Source of the DNA: Agapetus fuscipes
Taxonomy: Eukaryota; Arthropoda; Insecta; Trichoptera; Glossosomatidae
Direction of reading: 5' to 3'
Length of the DNA stretch: 64,000 nucleotides
Assembly: GCA_951799405.1 (NCBI GenBank)
Contig: OX637361.1
Coordinates: 12,250,170-12,314,169, forward strand
Positions 9,669 to 20,724 of the stretch are shown here, in pieces. The position numbers were made by a program, and so were the translations under genes. Position 1 is the stretch's first letter; each line of letters begins with the position of its first letter. Under the pieces are notes generated by a model. The model saw nothing but the letters and a program-made list of their open reading frames with translations. It was not told where the DNA came from and ran no database searches.

Positions 9669-12115
9669 ATGGAAGATATTGTGAAACGCGAACGCTCGAC
9701 GAACTTTAGTCAGAGCGAAGTTCGGATTTTGGCTGAATTGGTGGCAAATCATCGGTCTATCATCGAAAATAAAAAGACTGATGCTGTGACAAATAGAGAG
9801 AAGGAAGCAGCTTGGAATAAAGTTGCTTCATTGTTTAATGCCGCTTCAGGCGTTACTGTACGGGGCACGAAGAGCCTAAAACTAAAATACGAAAGTATAA
9901 AAAAAGGGACAAAAAAATCGATGGCAGCACATCGGCAGCAACTGTATAAAACTGGGGGCGGGCGCTCTTCAGCCCCAGACTTCACCGAAATTGAGGAGAA
10001 AGTCATTTCAATATGTTCAAACATCACTGGACTAGATGCACGCAATGACAGTGACAACATTCCAGGTATGAGGTCTTACATATTTTTAGTTACTCTTCAA
10101 ACATGATGGAAAATAATAAACCTAAATTTGACTCACTCACACATTTCATCAGCTTCTTTTAGTTTTTTTTCATAGCTGTATCTTTTTTTTTCAGAACCAA
10201 TAGAGACTACCGAAATCGTCCTGCAAGAATTGCCAATGCAACCCAATGTTTCTTTCACTTCATGTGAAGGTATAGTATTATTATTATGGAAATTTAATAG
10301 ACATTGTATTTATGCACTTACACTTTATTGTAATAAAACGCAACTAAGCCACACATATAGTGTAACTTCTTGCCGCGTTATCCCCGAAGGGGTCGCATAT
10401 GGGGAGTGAACCTATTTATTTTTATAGGTAAGGAGGCCGGCCTTACGCCAACCAATTCAGTGAAGTGGAGGGTTTCCCAGCTCCCGAGGGGGCTGGTACT
10501 CATTTCTTGTGAAGGCTGAGTAAACCTTGCCGGTTCTTTTTATTTAAGGTTCAGACACCCTCGGCGGGATTCGAACCCAAGCTCACGGCATAGAATGCAA
10601 GCATTGTACCAACTGAGCTATCGACTTGACTATTGATTGTCAATTGATTCTAAATCTAAATCTATCTCTCTACCTACTACCAGATATTCAACTGCCTTTA
10701 ATTATAATATGGAAGACGGGCCTTAATATTTCTTTTTTTGTTTTAGAAAATGATGACGTTTGCCTACCACTTGAAATTGTCAACTATGAAATTGAAAATG
10801 GTACGTCAATTTTATTTTTTATGCAGGGTTGTCTCTTCTAAAGTTTTCAGGTATTATTTATGTAGCTAATGTACCTACATGGTATGAAAAAGCAATACAT
10901 GAAATGAGGTTGGATTATTTTTTAATCTTGAAGTTTTTTCTCGGCGAGCTGACGTCAATCTTGTATGGGACCGTCTAAAATAGCAACCAATATCAGAACA
11001 TTTGTATTCTTTTCCCCTAGAAACCCGGCCGGGTGACGACACAATATTATCTTTGATGCTGGGGAGCTGTTTTCCTGGATCTGTTGCCGTTTTCTGTGGG
11101 AGCTGGAACTACCGGAGTTTCACCCATATCTATGATGGGCTTCTTCAGCGAGATGTGGTGGTGAAGTGATGGAGATGATGTTTGTGAAATCTGTGATGAA
11201 AATATGAGTACACTTGGGGTACCCTTGAGTACACTTGATGAAAATATGAGTACACTTGTGGTACCTTTGAGTACACTTGATGAACATATGAGTACACTTG
11301 GGGTACCTTTGAGTACACTTGATGAAAATATGAGTACACTGAACAGTTGATAGATGTCTCTGCTCACTTAGACAACTCACAAGTGTCTTCCTTGTCATTC
11401 TTATACCCCAAGTGTACTCATATTTTCATCACAGATTTCACAAACATCATCTCCATCACTTCACCACTGGAAGAAGCCCATCGTAGACTTGAGCGAAAAG
11501 CTCCAGCTCCCACACAACACGGCAACAGATCCCGGAAAACACCTCTCCAGCATCAGCAGCTAGCCGTGTAAGCCTTAATATCTTATTTAGTATTGTCTTT
11601 GGGAAGTCACGCGTGGACCTCATTCTTAACTTGATTTTTAGATGAAGATCCCCTGTTGGTCACCCATCAACCCGTGCAAGTACAGGAAATGGAAATTGAA
11701 GACACTCAAAAAGGTGTGTTCAGTGTAAAAACCTCTTTACTGATCTTGTTATCCATTCATCTAATTTATTATAAAATTATTACAACTTATTATGTTTACA
11801 GAAAAGAATTGGTCTTCGTGGAATCCGAAATCCTTAAAAAGTAAGATAAATCCAGGTTTAAAAGCAGCTGTTTATCAAAAAACTACTAAAGCAGGAGTAA
11901 CTGCAAAATTAGACCAATTAACAAAAGCTCGCTTAGAGTTAGTGGAGCTTCAGAAAGAAATTGCAACTAAGGAGCACGATTTGAAAATGAAGGAGCACGA
12001 TTTGAAAATGAAGGAGCACAATTTGAAAGTCTTATTTATGAATAATGAGGAAAAAAGAAAACAAGAAATACATGAAATACAAGTACATCAGTTGAAAAAT
12101 TGTGGGCATTTGTAA
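9669..12115 (+). CDS. Harbinger Myb/SANT-like DNA-binding protein, five exons
   Basis: Exons inferred at 9669-10065, 10195-10269, 10747-10800, 11642-11713 and 11802-12115. All have GT-AG introns and each internal junction is phase 1, giving one open frame. The N-terminus (SQSEVRILAELVANHRSI, AAWNKVASLFNA, LKLKYESIKK) is a Myb/SANT-like helix-turn-helix domain, about residues 15-95. The C-terminal exon has a charged helix with a repeated KEHDLKM unit, likely a coiled coil. In this superfamily the partner protein binds DNA and carries the transposase into the nucleus. The stop may come from an RTE-2 tail that abuts the end of the frame at 12113, so the last residues could differ from the ancestral protein. 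Confidence 0.8.
10328..10625 (-). mobile_element. SINE-B, nearly complete
   Basis: On the minus strand: a tRNA-like head with A box (GATAGCTCAGTTGGTACAAT) and B box (GGGTTCGAATCCCGCC), then GGCAAGGTTTACTCAGCC and GGGAGCTGGGAAACC body blocks, and a 3' end ACTATATGTGTGGCTTAGTT. It lies in the second intron of the Harbinger Myb gene. Confidence 0.8.
11054..11565. repeat. imperfect fold-back element with hammerhead-like core and internal tandem repeats
   Basis: Arms of about 165 bp pair imperfectly, from GATGCTGGGGAGCTG on the left to the matching CAGCATCAGC end on the right. The left arm read on the minus strand gives CTGAAGA, stem II GCCCAT/ATGGGT, then GAAAC, the layout of a hammerhead core. 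The right-arm copy is decayed. The spacer holds 42 bp tandem repeats. It lies in an intron of the Harbinger Myb gene. Confidence 0.55.
11194..11340. repeat. 42 bp tandem repeat, 3.5 copies
   Basis: Units begin at 11194, 11236, 11278 and 11320 with TGATGAAAATATGAGTACAC; each unit contains two GAGTACACT submotifs. Differences between units are single bases. It expands the inner end of the left fold-back arm. Confidence 0.85.
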
Positions 12116-12185
12116 CTGTAACTGTAAATCTGTTGCTATTCCACTAGGAGTGGCGAGAGCCTCTGCAGAGCTGCCTCTTTTCATG
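12113..12185 (-). mobile_element. RTE-2 3' tail remnant
   Basis: The minus strand has CACTCCTAGTGGAATAGCAA and a TTACAGTTACAGTTACA tail. It abuts the last exon of the Myb gene. Confidence 0.55.
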
Positions 12186-12329
12186 AACTCTAACATGTTT
12201 TTTATTCGACTACACCAGGAGTCGACAACCTGCAGCTAATTACTACTAAATTTACAAGTTTACAACTAATTTTATATGTCTGCTGACTAATATTGTGCAT
12301 TTCCAAACAAATAATTTAGAATTTTATTG

Positions 12330-12590
12330 ATTGTAGAGGCATTAACTTTGTAATCGTTCATCTTAAGAGATAAAAAGAAAAACCACTTTGTTTTAGATTA
12401 CTATGAGTATTTTATTTTATTTAATACCACAACCGGTTTTGCAAACATCCGTTCGCATCATCAGGTGGATTAATTTATCCACCTGATGATGCAAACGGAT
12501 GTTTGCGAAACAGGTTGTGGTATAAAATAAAATACTCATAGTAATCTAAAACAAAGTGGTTTTTCTTTTTATCTCAAATAATTTAGATAT
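12330..12590. repeat. fold-back element with canonical hammerhead core (Penelope-like)
   Basis: The arms, roughly 12365-12473 and 12478-12585, are near-perfect inverted copies with a very short spacer. Both carry the same hammerhead-like core. The left flank (ATTGTAGAGGCATTAACTTT) is shared with a single-arm copy at 33340, which marks one family. Confidence 0.75.
12479..12520 (+). ncRNA. hammerhead-ribozyme-like motif, type I layout
   Basis: In order: CCAC (stem I, 12479-12482), CTGATGA (canonical core, 12483-12489), stem II GCAAAC/GTTTGC with loop GGAT, GAA, a short near-palindromic stem III (ACAGGT here; ACCGGT in the opposite arm), T as cleavage-site base, and GTGG closing stem I (12517-12520). 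One extra T precedes stem II. The opposite arm carries the motif on the minus strand. Self-cleavage is inferred, not shown. Confidence 0.6.
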
Positions 12591-12644
12591 TGGTAAATGA
12601 AGATTAAAAATGTAGGCTTTTTGTTTGACTATTGTAAAATCAGC

Positions 12645-12722
12645 CTGGAGGATTGTGGTGCGGGAGGCCCTGAGCCTTCAAGGCTTATGAGCCGAAGAAA
12701 GTAAAGTAAAGTAAAGTATTGT
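12645..12722 (+). mobile_element. retroelement 3' end with (AAAGT)n tail
   Basis: GGAGGATTGTGGTGCGGGAG leads to a run of AAAGT units at 12698-12718. A short-repeat tail suggests the end of an unidentified LINE or SINE. Confidence 0.35.
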
Positions 12723-12879
12723 AAAATCAAGCATACTGATGTGACAAACATAATATAGTCCACATATTGTAATGCTGTTCTCTCTTGTTTATGAAAAATT
12801 GCATAACTTGTATGTTGTTAAGCCCGACTACAAATCCTGCCTGTGTGAATTATGAAACATGAATTTAAAAGCAGTCTAG

Positions 12880-13415
12880 AGGAAGACTGAGAAAAGTATG
12901 GATGGATCAAATTTCTGAAATAGCGAATGAATGGGATATCCAGTCATAATAAAAGGAGAGCTTGTATGAAAAAGGTTATGACTCTGGATGGAATGAAAGA
13001 AGTATGCAAGGACAGAAAGAAGTGGCGGCTAATCTGCAATGTTGGTTTATTAATTTGTTACATTTTTTTGTACAGGAAATTGACTTTTTTTTGTATAGAT
13101 TTCTTTTTAAGGTTTTGTTCTTTTGTTATACTTAAATGTTATTTATTAATTGTATTCCTTGACTTATAGGTTGGTATGAGGCTGACCACCCATACTGTAA
13201 AAATGGTTCACTTTGCCAATGTCACCCCTGTGTCGGGGAAGGTCAGCAAAAGTTGTAGGGCTTATGTTCATTTGAGGTTTGGATTTTATTTCTAAGTACA
13301 CATTCAGCATATTTTGTAAGCGTGAACTACACGTGTTTGTTGGTAGGCATTCATTTGAGAGCTTTATTAAATGAATATATCCTTGCAACTTAGATTATAG
13401 ATTATAGACCTCAAT
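12880..13415 (+). mobile_element. RTE-1 LINE 3' end: short ORF piece plus 3' UTR
   Basis: Begins in the GRGRPRK-type block, continues through SHNKRRACMKKVMTLDGMKE and VCKDRKKWRLICN, then the AT-rich linker and the 3' UTR (from about 13155) to an ATTATAGATTATAG tail. A one-base frame break lies near 12945. It sits between the two Harbinger genes. Confidence 0.82.
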
Positions 13416-13550
13416 TTTTTCCTATAATTATGTATTCTTGTAAGGTAAAGTTAAGTGTAATGCAAATATATGTGTAATAAAAATAACATTTGAATAATAC
13501 TTTAATGATTTTTATTTAAAACAGTAGGTACAGTTCAAAGTAAATTATTA

Positions 13551-15202
13551 CTAGTTGATTAGACTTTCAAAATATTCTAACATAGAGTCCCTTGTACTAT
13601 TACGCTGGTGTTCTGGCTGGTCAACAACAACTGTTTCAAATTGTGGTTGTTGTGGTATGTGGACTTCAGGGTCTGCAGGTGGCTCCCTCTCATTTCTATT
13701 TCTTGCTAGGTTATGTAATACTGCTGTTGCTACAATAATGTCTTGAGCGAGAGGGATTCGACATCGCAGGCCCATACTTAAAACAGGAAATCTTCTTTTC
13801 CACACCCCAAAACATCTCTCAATAACATTTCGAGTACGGATATGAGACTCATTATATAGCCTTTCTACTTCTGTGTGAGGATCACTTAGCGGAGTCAGTA
13901 AATAATTATTTAAAAAATATCCACTGTCTCCTAAGACAACCCCATTTTGAAATCTATTATTGTCGAAGTGAAACTTGGCCGCAGAGTTTGAGAATATTAG
14001 ACTGTCATGCGTTGAGCCTGGCCATCTTGTTACAATATCTTCAAATTTTAAGTCACTAGTGCACATAGCTTGCACATTTAATGAGAAGAAACCTTTTCGA
14101 TTTCTGTAGTCTTCTGCACCATTCCCACCTAAAAAATATAATAACTGATAAGCACATGAATGAAAGTACAAAAAAGCACAATGAGATGGTTCGGACATCT
14201 TGAAAGAATGGCTGATGAACGACTAATGAAGAAAGTGTACAGAGGAGCGTGGAAGGGGAAGACCGAGGAAGGAATGGATAGACCAAATAGGTAAGATTGT
14301 GAAAAAATGAAGCGCGCAGAGTGAGAATAAGAGAAGAGTATGTAAGAAGAAAGTGATGAATGTTGAAGAGATGACATAGGTATGCAAGGACAGAAAAAAG
14401 TGAAGTCGCATCTGCGGAAGTACCGGCCACCCCTAGTGGAACGGCGGCAGGATACAGTAACATTGCTCTCTGCACATACATTGCTGTGACCACTTCTTTG
14501 GCTTGGGTGTGGATGGAATCTTACACACATTATATGGACTCCCATAGGAGTTAAGAATAGTTTAATGAAAAGGACATTTGCCTATACACTTACTAACCTG
14601 GGGAAATAATCTTGATGTGTGTACAATCCAATGCAGCTATGACCCTTGGAAATCGGGCGATATTATAAAACCCTGCTTGTATTGATAACATTTCTTCTCT
14701 GTTGGCTGGCAATTTAACGAATTCCTTCCGAAGTGAAGCGATTGCTTCACTCACTTTTTTTATAATTTTGTATGTCGTTGAATTGTGTATTCCAGCAAAA
14801 TCACCAATAGTAATGTAGAAACTATCACAAGCGTAGAACCGCAAAGTTATCAGTAGTTTCTGTAACGGTGAAATAGATTCATTCCTGAAAAATAAAACAC
14901 TTTTTGTATGTCACTACATAAAGGTACTTATGTACTAAAAGTTTCTAAAGATCGCATTTATTTTATTCAAGAACTGTTATTGGTTCTTACCTGTTTGTTG
15001 TATTGGTGATTTTACTTCCAATACGAGTTAATAAAAATTGCACAGTACTTTTTTCCAGACGAAATCTTCGTTGAAATTCCTTATCGTCCCATACAGACAT
15101 ATTATCAGGTCTTTCTCTGACAATTCTGCATGGATTTAAATAATTTACCACTGCATAATCTTCTTCTATTACTTCATCGTCAATTAAATCAAAAATATCC
15201 AT
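13551..15202 (-). CDS. HARBI1: HARBI1-type PIF/Harbinger transposase, three exons, intact
   Basis: Exons inferred at 15202-14991, 14884-14598 and 14128-13551; joined they give 358 residues with all junctions in frame. The protein is a DDE nuclease of the HARBI1 family. The first Asp is in AALDCTHIKI near the end of exon 2, the second in VLGDSGYFLNN, and the Glu in RNVIERCFGVWKRRF, both in exon 3. The start is the Met of MDIFDLIDDEV, the usual N-terminus in insects; an upstream in-frame Met at 15223 is less likely. An RTE-2 fragment fills most of intron 2 and ends beside the acceptor. Intact frame, splice sites and catalytic triad suggest recent activity. Confidence 0.9.
14131..14460 (+). mobile_element. 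RTE-2 LINE fragment in the transposase intron
   Basis: TMRWFGHLERM-like sequence followed by decayed frames, then the end signature CCCTAGTGGAACGGCGGCAG and ATACAGTA. It starts immediately next to the intron acceptor. Confidence 0.78.
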
Positions 15203-15633
15203 ATTTTCACAAGAAAAGACCACAAAAACGAAGACAACCTACAAATATTAGACGCGCGCTGTGACAGAAATGTCAATTTATTTGACAGTTAGCGCGCTAA
15301 CGGCGGAGTAAGGGGCAGATAAGTTTATTCGACAGATAGGGAACTTAACGGGCCGATACAGCCTAACTGTCAATTGAAAAATTCAAAATCTTGTTAACTG
15401 TGGAATAAACCTTAACTGACTGTTTATCTGACCATTGAAAAATCGGCCCTAAGTGACACAAATGAACTTCAGTGTCAATTGTTAACCTTACAAATGTATT
15501 GCTCCGAGCCTGCATTCAATATGACACTTCAATGATGCTGTATTTGAATTGCTCTCAGGCATTTTCTCTGCTCTGTATGACAGCAGTGGAGTGAACTTAT
15601 AGTAATTAATGGTTTGAAGAACCAGCCTGTAGG

Positions 15634-15913
15634 CAAGGTGGATATGATATAAGATTTGTACACTGGATAGTTTTGGTTGATCGCCGATCTGTCCCTCATT
15701 AAAAGGTGCTAATGTTGTCGCTAGTGTGCATGCTTATTGGCGGCCAAAAAATGTCATTGGTCCACGCCATAATAACAAAGATCAGCTGTTCCCTTTTTGC
15801 TCAGACTTGGTACGGTTATTGATATATGGTAAAGTATGATCGTGGAACTCGCAGGCTATCAACAAGGGCATCATATCTTATAACAGATTTCTCACTTTTA
15901 TACATCCACCTTG
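15634..15913. repeat. possible MITE with short inverted ends
   Basis: The ends read CAAGGTGGATATG and, reversed, CAAGGTGGATGTA, 280 bp apart, with further weak pairing inside. No clear target duplication. Confidence 0.35.
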
Positions 15914-16151
15914 TTCTTCAAAAATAAAGTTTGCACTAATTTCATAGACAAAAAGTTGTGATTGGCGCGGTGTTGTTAGGAAGGAATATTTTGTTATCGG
16001 TTCAAAGGGACCACAATTACATAAACCTAGGACATGCCACGTTTTGACATAGGCAATATTGTGTCACCATCTAGCCGTGTTGCTAGGGAAGGCAAATCAA
16101 TATTTTGTTATTAGTTGCTAAGGATGGCAATCCCATACAAGAGTGACATTT

Positions 16152-16387
16152 CGCACGTTTAATAATAAAGAGAAATAACTCGAAAATTGGGAAAATCGAG
16201 ATTTTGTAACAAAACGCAAGAACAATGCGAGAACAATAGGTAGAATGCGACAGCCGTTCAATTTGGACGAATATGACTGAGATAAAATTTTTCATCCCAA
16301 ACAAGTTGTACTGGTTGTCTGAACTTCAAAAGTGATTTCCCAACATTCATGTTTTTTGAGTTATTGCTCTTTATTATTAAACGTGCG
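16152..16387. mobile_element. MITE, 236 bp, flanked by ATTT
   Basis: Inverted ends start CGCACGTTTAATAATAAAGA on both sides, with about 30 bp of good pairing. ATTT precedes the left end (16148-16151) and follows the right end (16388-16391). The superfamily is unclear. Confidence 0.6.
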
Positions 16388-16436
16388 ATTTGCTCTCCGA
16401 GAAAAGGTTCAAATTTGTTTTGAGCCTATATGGATT

Positions 16437-16697
16437 CCTTGACTGATAGGTTGGTATGAGGTTGACCACCCATACTGTAAAAAATGGTTCACTTTGCCAA
16501 TGTCACCCCTGTTTCAGGGAAGGTCGGCAAGAGTTGCAGGGCTTATGTTCATTTGATTGGGTTTTTTATATTGTAGGTCCATATGCGGCATGTGTGAGCA
16601 CGAAATTATGCGTGTCTGCTTGTGGAAATGCATTTAATATATGAATCTCAAATGATACATTTCTTTGCAGCTTAGATTTAGATTTAGATTTAGATGG
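16437..16697 (+). mobile_element. short RTE-1 3' UTR element
   Basis: Begins TTCCTTGACTGATAGGTTGG, the constant start, and ends in a clean run of TTAGAT units. Full length for this short form, no ORF. Confidence 0.85.
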
Positions 16698-17820
16698 ATG
16701 CCCTCTCTAGTTTGCTGCTGATTCTAGTCGGCTACTGAGGAAGAAAGGAAGACAGCAAAGATGTTCTAAATTTAAAACATTTTCTTTTAATTGGCTCGCA
16801 GTTGGTATTTCATGAGAAAATCATTTCATGTTTCCTCCTACCAACCTAAATATCTGAAATTTTTGTCAGCTTTATCAAAATGATACGTATGTGACTTATG
16901 GTGAAAATTATTTTTGTCGCCGAATATGTCTGATCCTCTGAGATTGAAATTAAAAATTAACTTTGTTATAATGAGGCCTGAACGTTCAAAATATACCTCG
17001 GCTATGTGACGTCAACCATAGTAAATTCCTGATAATCAGGGAATTTTTGCTAGCTTACAGCATTTGATTTAACCCCAGTAAAATTAAATTATTTCGCAGA
17101 TTTAACCAACTAAGTAGGTGTATTATCTTATTTTGCATTAAAACGACATAAAAACAAGATTGTCTTGTTTATTTAACTTTGTGTTTGTGTAATTTTTTTA
17201 ACCTCCAAATGTATGAAACGCCAAAACATCCCATCTACGGGTGTATATTGAAACTGTGGATGGGAGGTACTACTTCTCCCGAAACTAATAGTGTATAAAA
17301 TAAATGAAACTCAAAGTGAATTGCAACGAAGTTGATTTTTTTAATTTAAATTTATAAAAGTGAATTTTCACAAAGTTACTGCCGAAATAATGCAAGATCT
17401 AAAAAGACAATCTTGTATGGACATCTCTTCATTTTCATGTATTTCTTAGGCATAATATCTTCCGACGTGTATACCTTTTGACCAAGTTCTTTACTATTAT
17501 CTGCAGCAACTGACGCTTTCGCTAGGGGTGGCCAGTACCAGCTTGATGTTCATCACTCTGTTTGTGCATCCTCTTCTCCATTTCTTTCTGCAGATGCCAG
17601 TCACTTGCAATCTGGCTTCTATTCTGGCAATCTATTCCATGCTTCCTTATTAACCTTGGAAACCCCGATTGTTCACTGTTCTTGTCAGTCATGCATCATC
17701 CATTCACATGATATGCACAAATCATGCAGTCTTTCTTGTGATGGCATTTATAGATGTAGATTTATCCCAAGATGCATGAAAAAGTCGTGGCTCTGATATT
17801 TTCAAGTATGGAAGCGCTTA
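16698..17820. other. intronic spacer without a gene
   Basis: AT-rich. A worn RTE-2 end signature (GCTAGGGGTGGCCAGTACC) on the minus strand lies at 17520-17540. Nothing else recognised. Confidence 0.4.
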
Positions 17821-17824
17821 TCTG

Positions 17825-18125
17825 GCCGGTCCGTAGTCCAGTGGCAATACTTCGGACTCATAAATGGAAGGTTGTGTCGCCAGCGGAGCACAAAAAATAT
17901 ACCATTTATATTTTTAAATATGCTCTTTGCTGGATGAAAAATTCATAAAACCCTTACCAAAGACCGGTCACTAAAGGTTCATTCAGCCTTACAGCAACTG
18001 GGTCTTGCTTGAGTATTGGCGCTTTGTAGCGACGACCAAGCTCGTAAACAACACCTCTGTGGCACTACAACAAGTGTCATAGACCCCTAGAGTGTCTGAA
18101 ATCTACGGAGTCTCCCGCATAAAAA
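17825..18125 (+). mobile_element. SINE-A, full length, tail type 1
   Basis: The tRNA-derived head starts GGTCCGTAGTCCAGTGGCAA (A box) with a decayed B box, followed by the CCAAAGACCGGTCACTAAAG body. The 3' end is GTGTCATAGACCCCTAGAGT and GGAGTCTCCCGCA, which resembles the 3' end of the LINE at 3-728. Confidence 0.8.
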
Positions 18126-18339
18126 CTATCTGTGTTTTTGGGGTTAGCTGTCAACTGTCAGTGGAACATTGTGATCCATGGTGTGAAGATAGGAACAAAG
18201 TGAATTTAGTTAATGGTCGGGATGTTTAGCGAGCCAACATCGCTAGTACTATTTACTGTCAGCGAGCTCTTGAAAGACTCGTGAGCGCTGACAGTGCTTA
18301 AGTGTGCTTCCTAAAAGCGACCTTAAGATGCGTTCACTA

Positions 18340-18605
18340 ATCTAGTCTAATCTAAGTTGCAAAGATATGTAACATTGGGGATTCACATTATTTGCATTTT
18401 CACAAGCAAACATGTATAAGTTCGCGCTTGTACATTGTGCATGCCGCATGTGAACCCACAACATAAAACCCAACTCTCAAATGAACATACACCCTGCCAC
18501 TCTTGCCGACCTTTCCTGAAACAGGGGTGACATTGGCAAAGTGAACCATTTTCTACAGCATGGGTGGTCAGCCACATGCCAACCAATAAGTCAAGGAACA
18601 TGTAC
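18340..18605 (-). mobile_element. short RTE-1 3' UTR element
   Basis: Minus strand; tail TTAGATTAGACT at 18340 and the constant start GTTCCTTGACTTATTGG at 18605. No ORF part. Confidence 0.82.
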
Positions 18606-18679
18606 AACAAGTTGCATTTTTTTAAACGGACATAATATAATTAAGATACAGTAACATTTGGAATTTACAGTAATGCACG

Positions 18680-18815
18680 CACACAAGCACCCTTGCTGCA
18701 CGTGTACTTACAAAAGTAAACCCTAACCTCTAATGAACATTCACACTGCAACTCTTGCCTCAAACAGAGGAGGAGATTGCTAAAAGTGAACCAAGTTTTA
18801 CAGGACGGTGTCAGC
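18680..18815 (-). mobile_element. RTE-1 3' UTR fragment
   Basis: Keeps a TTAGAGGTTAGGGTTTACTT-like block and a worn CACTTTTAGCAATCTCC core on the minus strand. Both ends missing. Confidence 0.45.
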
Positions 18816-19102
18816 CCAGAACATTGTGTAAATGGCTTTTTGAGATTAATATTGAAATCAAAAGTGTTATTCGGCTAAATTCCTTACATTCTGAACGTCA
18901 ATCCAAGTCCGAGCTTGCTAGCGCTTGCGAAAGAACTCCATAGATAAGAAATCACCGTACACCTTATTTTTGGACACGAATCGCTATCTCATCGGCTTAC
19001 GATCATAAGGAATTTAGCAGAATAGCGCATCAGGTCTTTAAATCATAAATTTAAATTAATCAAATATTTGGCATGGCATGAGTAGACTTTCAGTCAACTG
19101 TA

Positions 19103-19338
19103 CCCTTAGTACGAGTTGCAAAACTTGAGTAATGTAAAGTTTACGGCAATTATTCAAGAGTGATTTCCCCCAAAATCTGCCGTTTTTGTTTGTTTGAACT
19201 TGATTTTCTTCATCACTGTAACTCTTTTGCTAAGACCATAAAGTGTAAGAAACAAAAACGGCAGATTTTGGGAGAAGTCACTGTTTAATATTTTCCGTAA
19301 ACTTTACTTTTATCAAGTTTTGCAACTCGTACTAAGGG
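19103..19338. mobile_element. Tc1/mariner-type MITE, 236 bp
   Basis: Inverted ends CCCTTAGTACGAGTTGCAAA match exactly on the two sides, with TA at both borders (19101-19102, 19339-19340). A second inverted pair (AAATCTGCCGTTTTTGTTT) lies further in. No ORF. Confidence 0.75.
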
Positions 19339-19340
19339 TA

Positions 19341-20142
19341 CTGGTTTCTTTGAGTTTTGGTACTTGTTCCATATACATGAATATCATGAATTTGTTTATA
19401 TTAGTTTTTCTTTGCTTGCTCACATATTATGTACTCACAAGATTTAACATTTATTTTTAACATCCATATCAGCAGTTCTCCGTCAAAATAATGAAACAGC
19501 GTCCGAGCTAAAACAGCGCATGGGCCCATGCTCTGAGGTTGTATATTGGCGTGACACAGAAAAGCTTTATCTTGTTTTCAAATAATTAGTATCATACGTA
19601 ATGTTATTCCCTTTGCAGCGGCCATTACTCTGTATCAGCCCTTCATATAATATTGTTTAATTTATTGCATCGAGTCAATAAAGTCAGATAACTTGTCTTG
19701 CAGTGGAACAATCTATTATTAATTACAATTTATTAATTATCGAGGCACTCCATGTGTAGCACAATAGTACACAATCTCAAGGCACGACTGCAATTATTGA
19801 ATTAACTGATGAAGAGGGTTAAACTGGCAAGATATATTATTTATGTTTTGCACATTCCCCTCCTAACTTGCACAGCTTTATAGTTTTTGTAGCGAAGAAT
19901 GCGCAAACCCTTTGTCGCGAGATGAAAAACTAACACCAATCGAAGAATGAAGTGAATATGAAGGAGCACTTTGATGAAACATAATATGTACCAACAAATG
20001 GCAATTATATGAAATATAGGAAAATAAAACATCGGCGAGTGAAGTTAACATATTCTGATGACAACTCTTGCAATGGTAGTCAATTTATTACAAAATAAAT
20101 ATATGATAAAACCTAGTTATTGACTTAAATTTCATGTTCTAA
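19341..20142. other. intronic spacer without a gene
   Basis: AT-rich; no repeat or coding region recognised. Confidence 0.4.
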
Positions 20143-20702
20143 GGGCCGTTCTTATAAACGTTAAACTAAATATCCGTAAGTAAATCCTCATTTTACTAAC
20201 GGATGGACGTTAACGGACTGATCTTACCGATGGTCGTCTTATAAAGCTTTTTTAACCGTCCGTTAGTTCTCAATAATGCACTCGTATTTTCGATGTTTTT
20301 TGCGTGCATTCATGAACATAAATGTCATCCGTTTGCTGACAGAGAAGAAACATAACCTAAAGTTGCGTATGACAAACACGAAAACGAGTGATACAGCCCT
20401 ATTTTAATGAATTCTCTATCTCTGTCGGAAGAAATTATCTTCAACAGGATAGAGCGTAGAAGTCCAACGGCACGCTAAACTCACCGCAAAAAAAATGCTT
20501 TGTCAGCTGATCTAACCTCAAACCTTAACAAACCGACCGGTATCTACCTGGAAACCGGGGGTCGGCTGTCGGTTAGATCCGCCGGTAAAATTAAACTGAA
20601 AATTTATGAACGAATTGTTATAATACAGAAAAACGAAATTTGAACCAAGTTTCGGTTTATTAGATTTGACATTTAACAAACGGATGTTTATAAGAACGGC
20701 CC
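20143..20702. mobile_element. Harbinger-like MITE, 560 bp
   Basis: Ends read GGGCCGTTCTTATAAACG and, reversed, GGGCCGTTCTTATAAACA. The GGGCCG start is shared with the autonomous Harbinger in this window. Flanks are TAA on the left and TTA on the right, so the target duplication is imperfect or mutated. Repeated ACGGATG/ATCCGT motifs lie inside each end. Confidence 0.65.
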
Positions 20703-20724
20703 TTAAAATATCAGTTTAATTTAA

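Larger units (their letters stand above)
9335..15449. mobile_element. complete autonomous PIF/Harbinger DNA transposon, 6115 bp
   Basis: Both ends share an inverted repeat of at least 29 bp starting GGGCCGATTTTTCAATGGTC, identical on the two sides. TAA flanks the element at 9332-9334 and 15450-15452. Inside are two convergent genes, a Myb/SANT-like protein (plus) and a HARBI1-type nuclease (minus), the standard two-gene layout of the superfamily. Several younger insertions lie in its introns and between its genes (SINE-B 10328-10625, fold-backs at 11054 and 12365, RTE-1 at 12880, RTE-2 at 14131), yet none breaks an exon. It therefore landed in the intron before those insertions. Confidence 0.92.
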
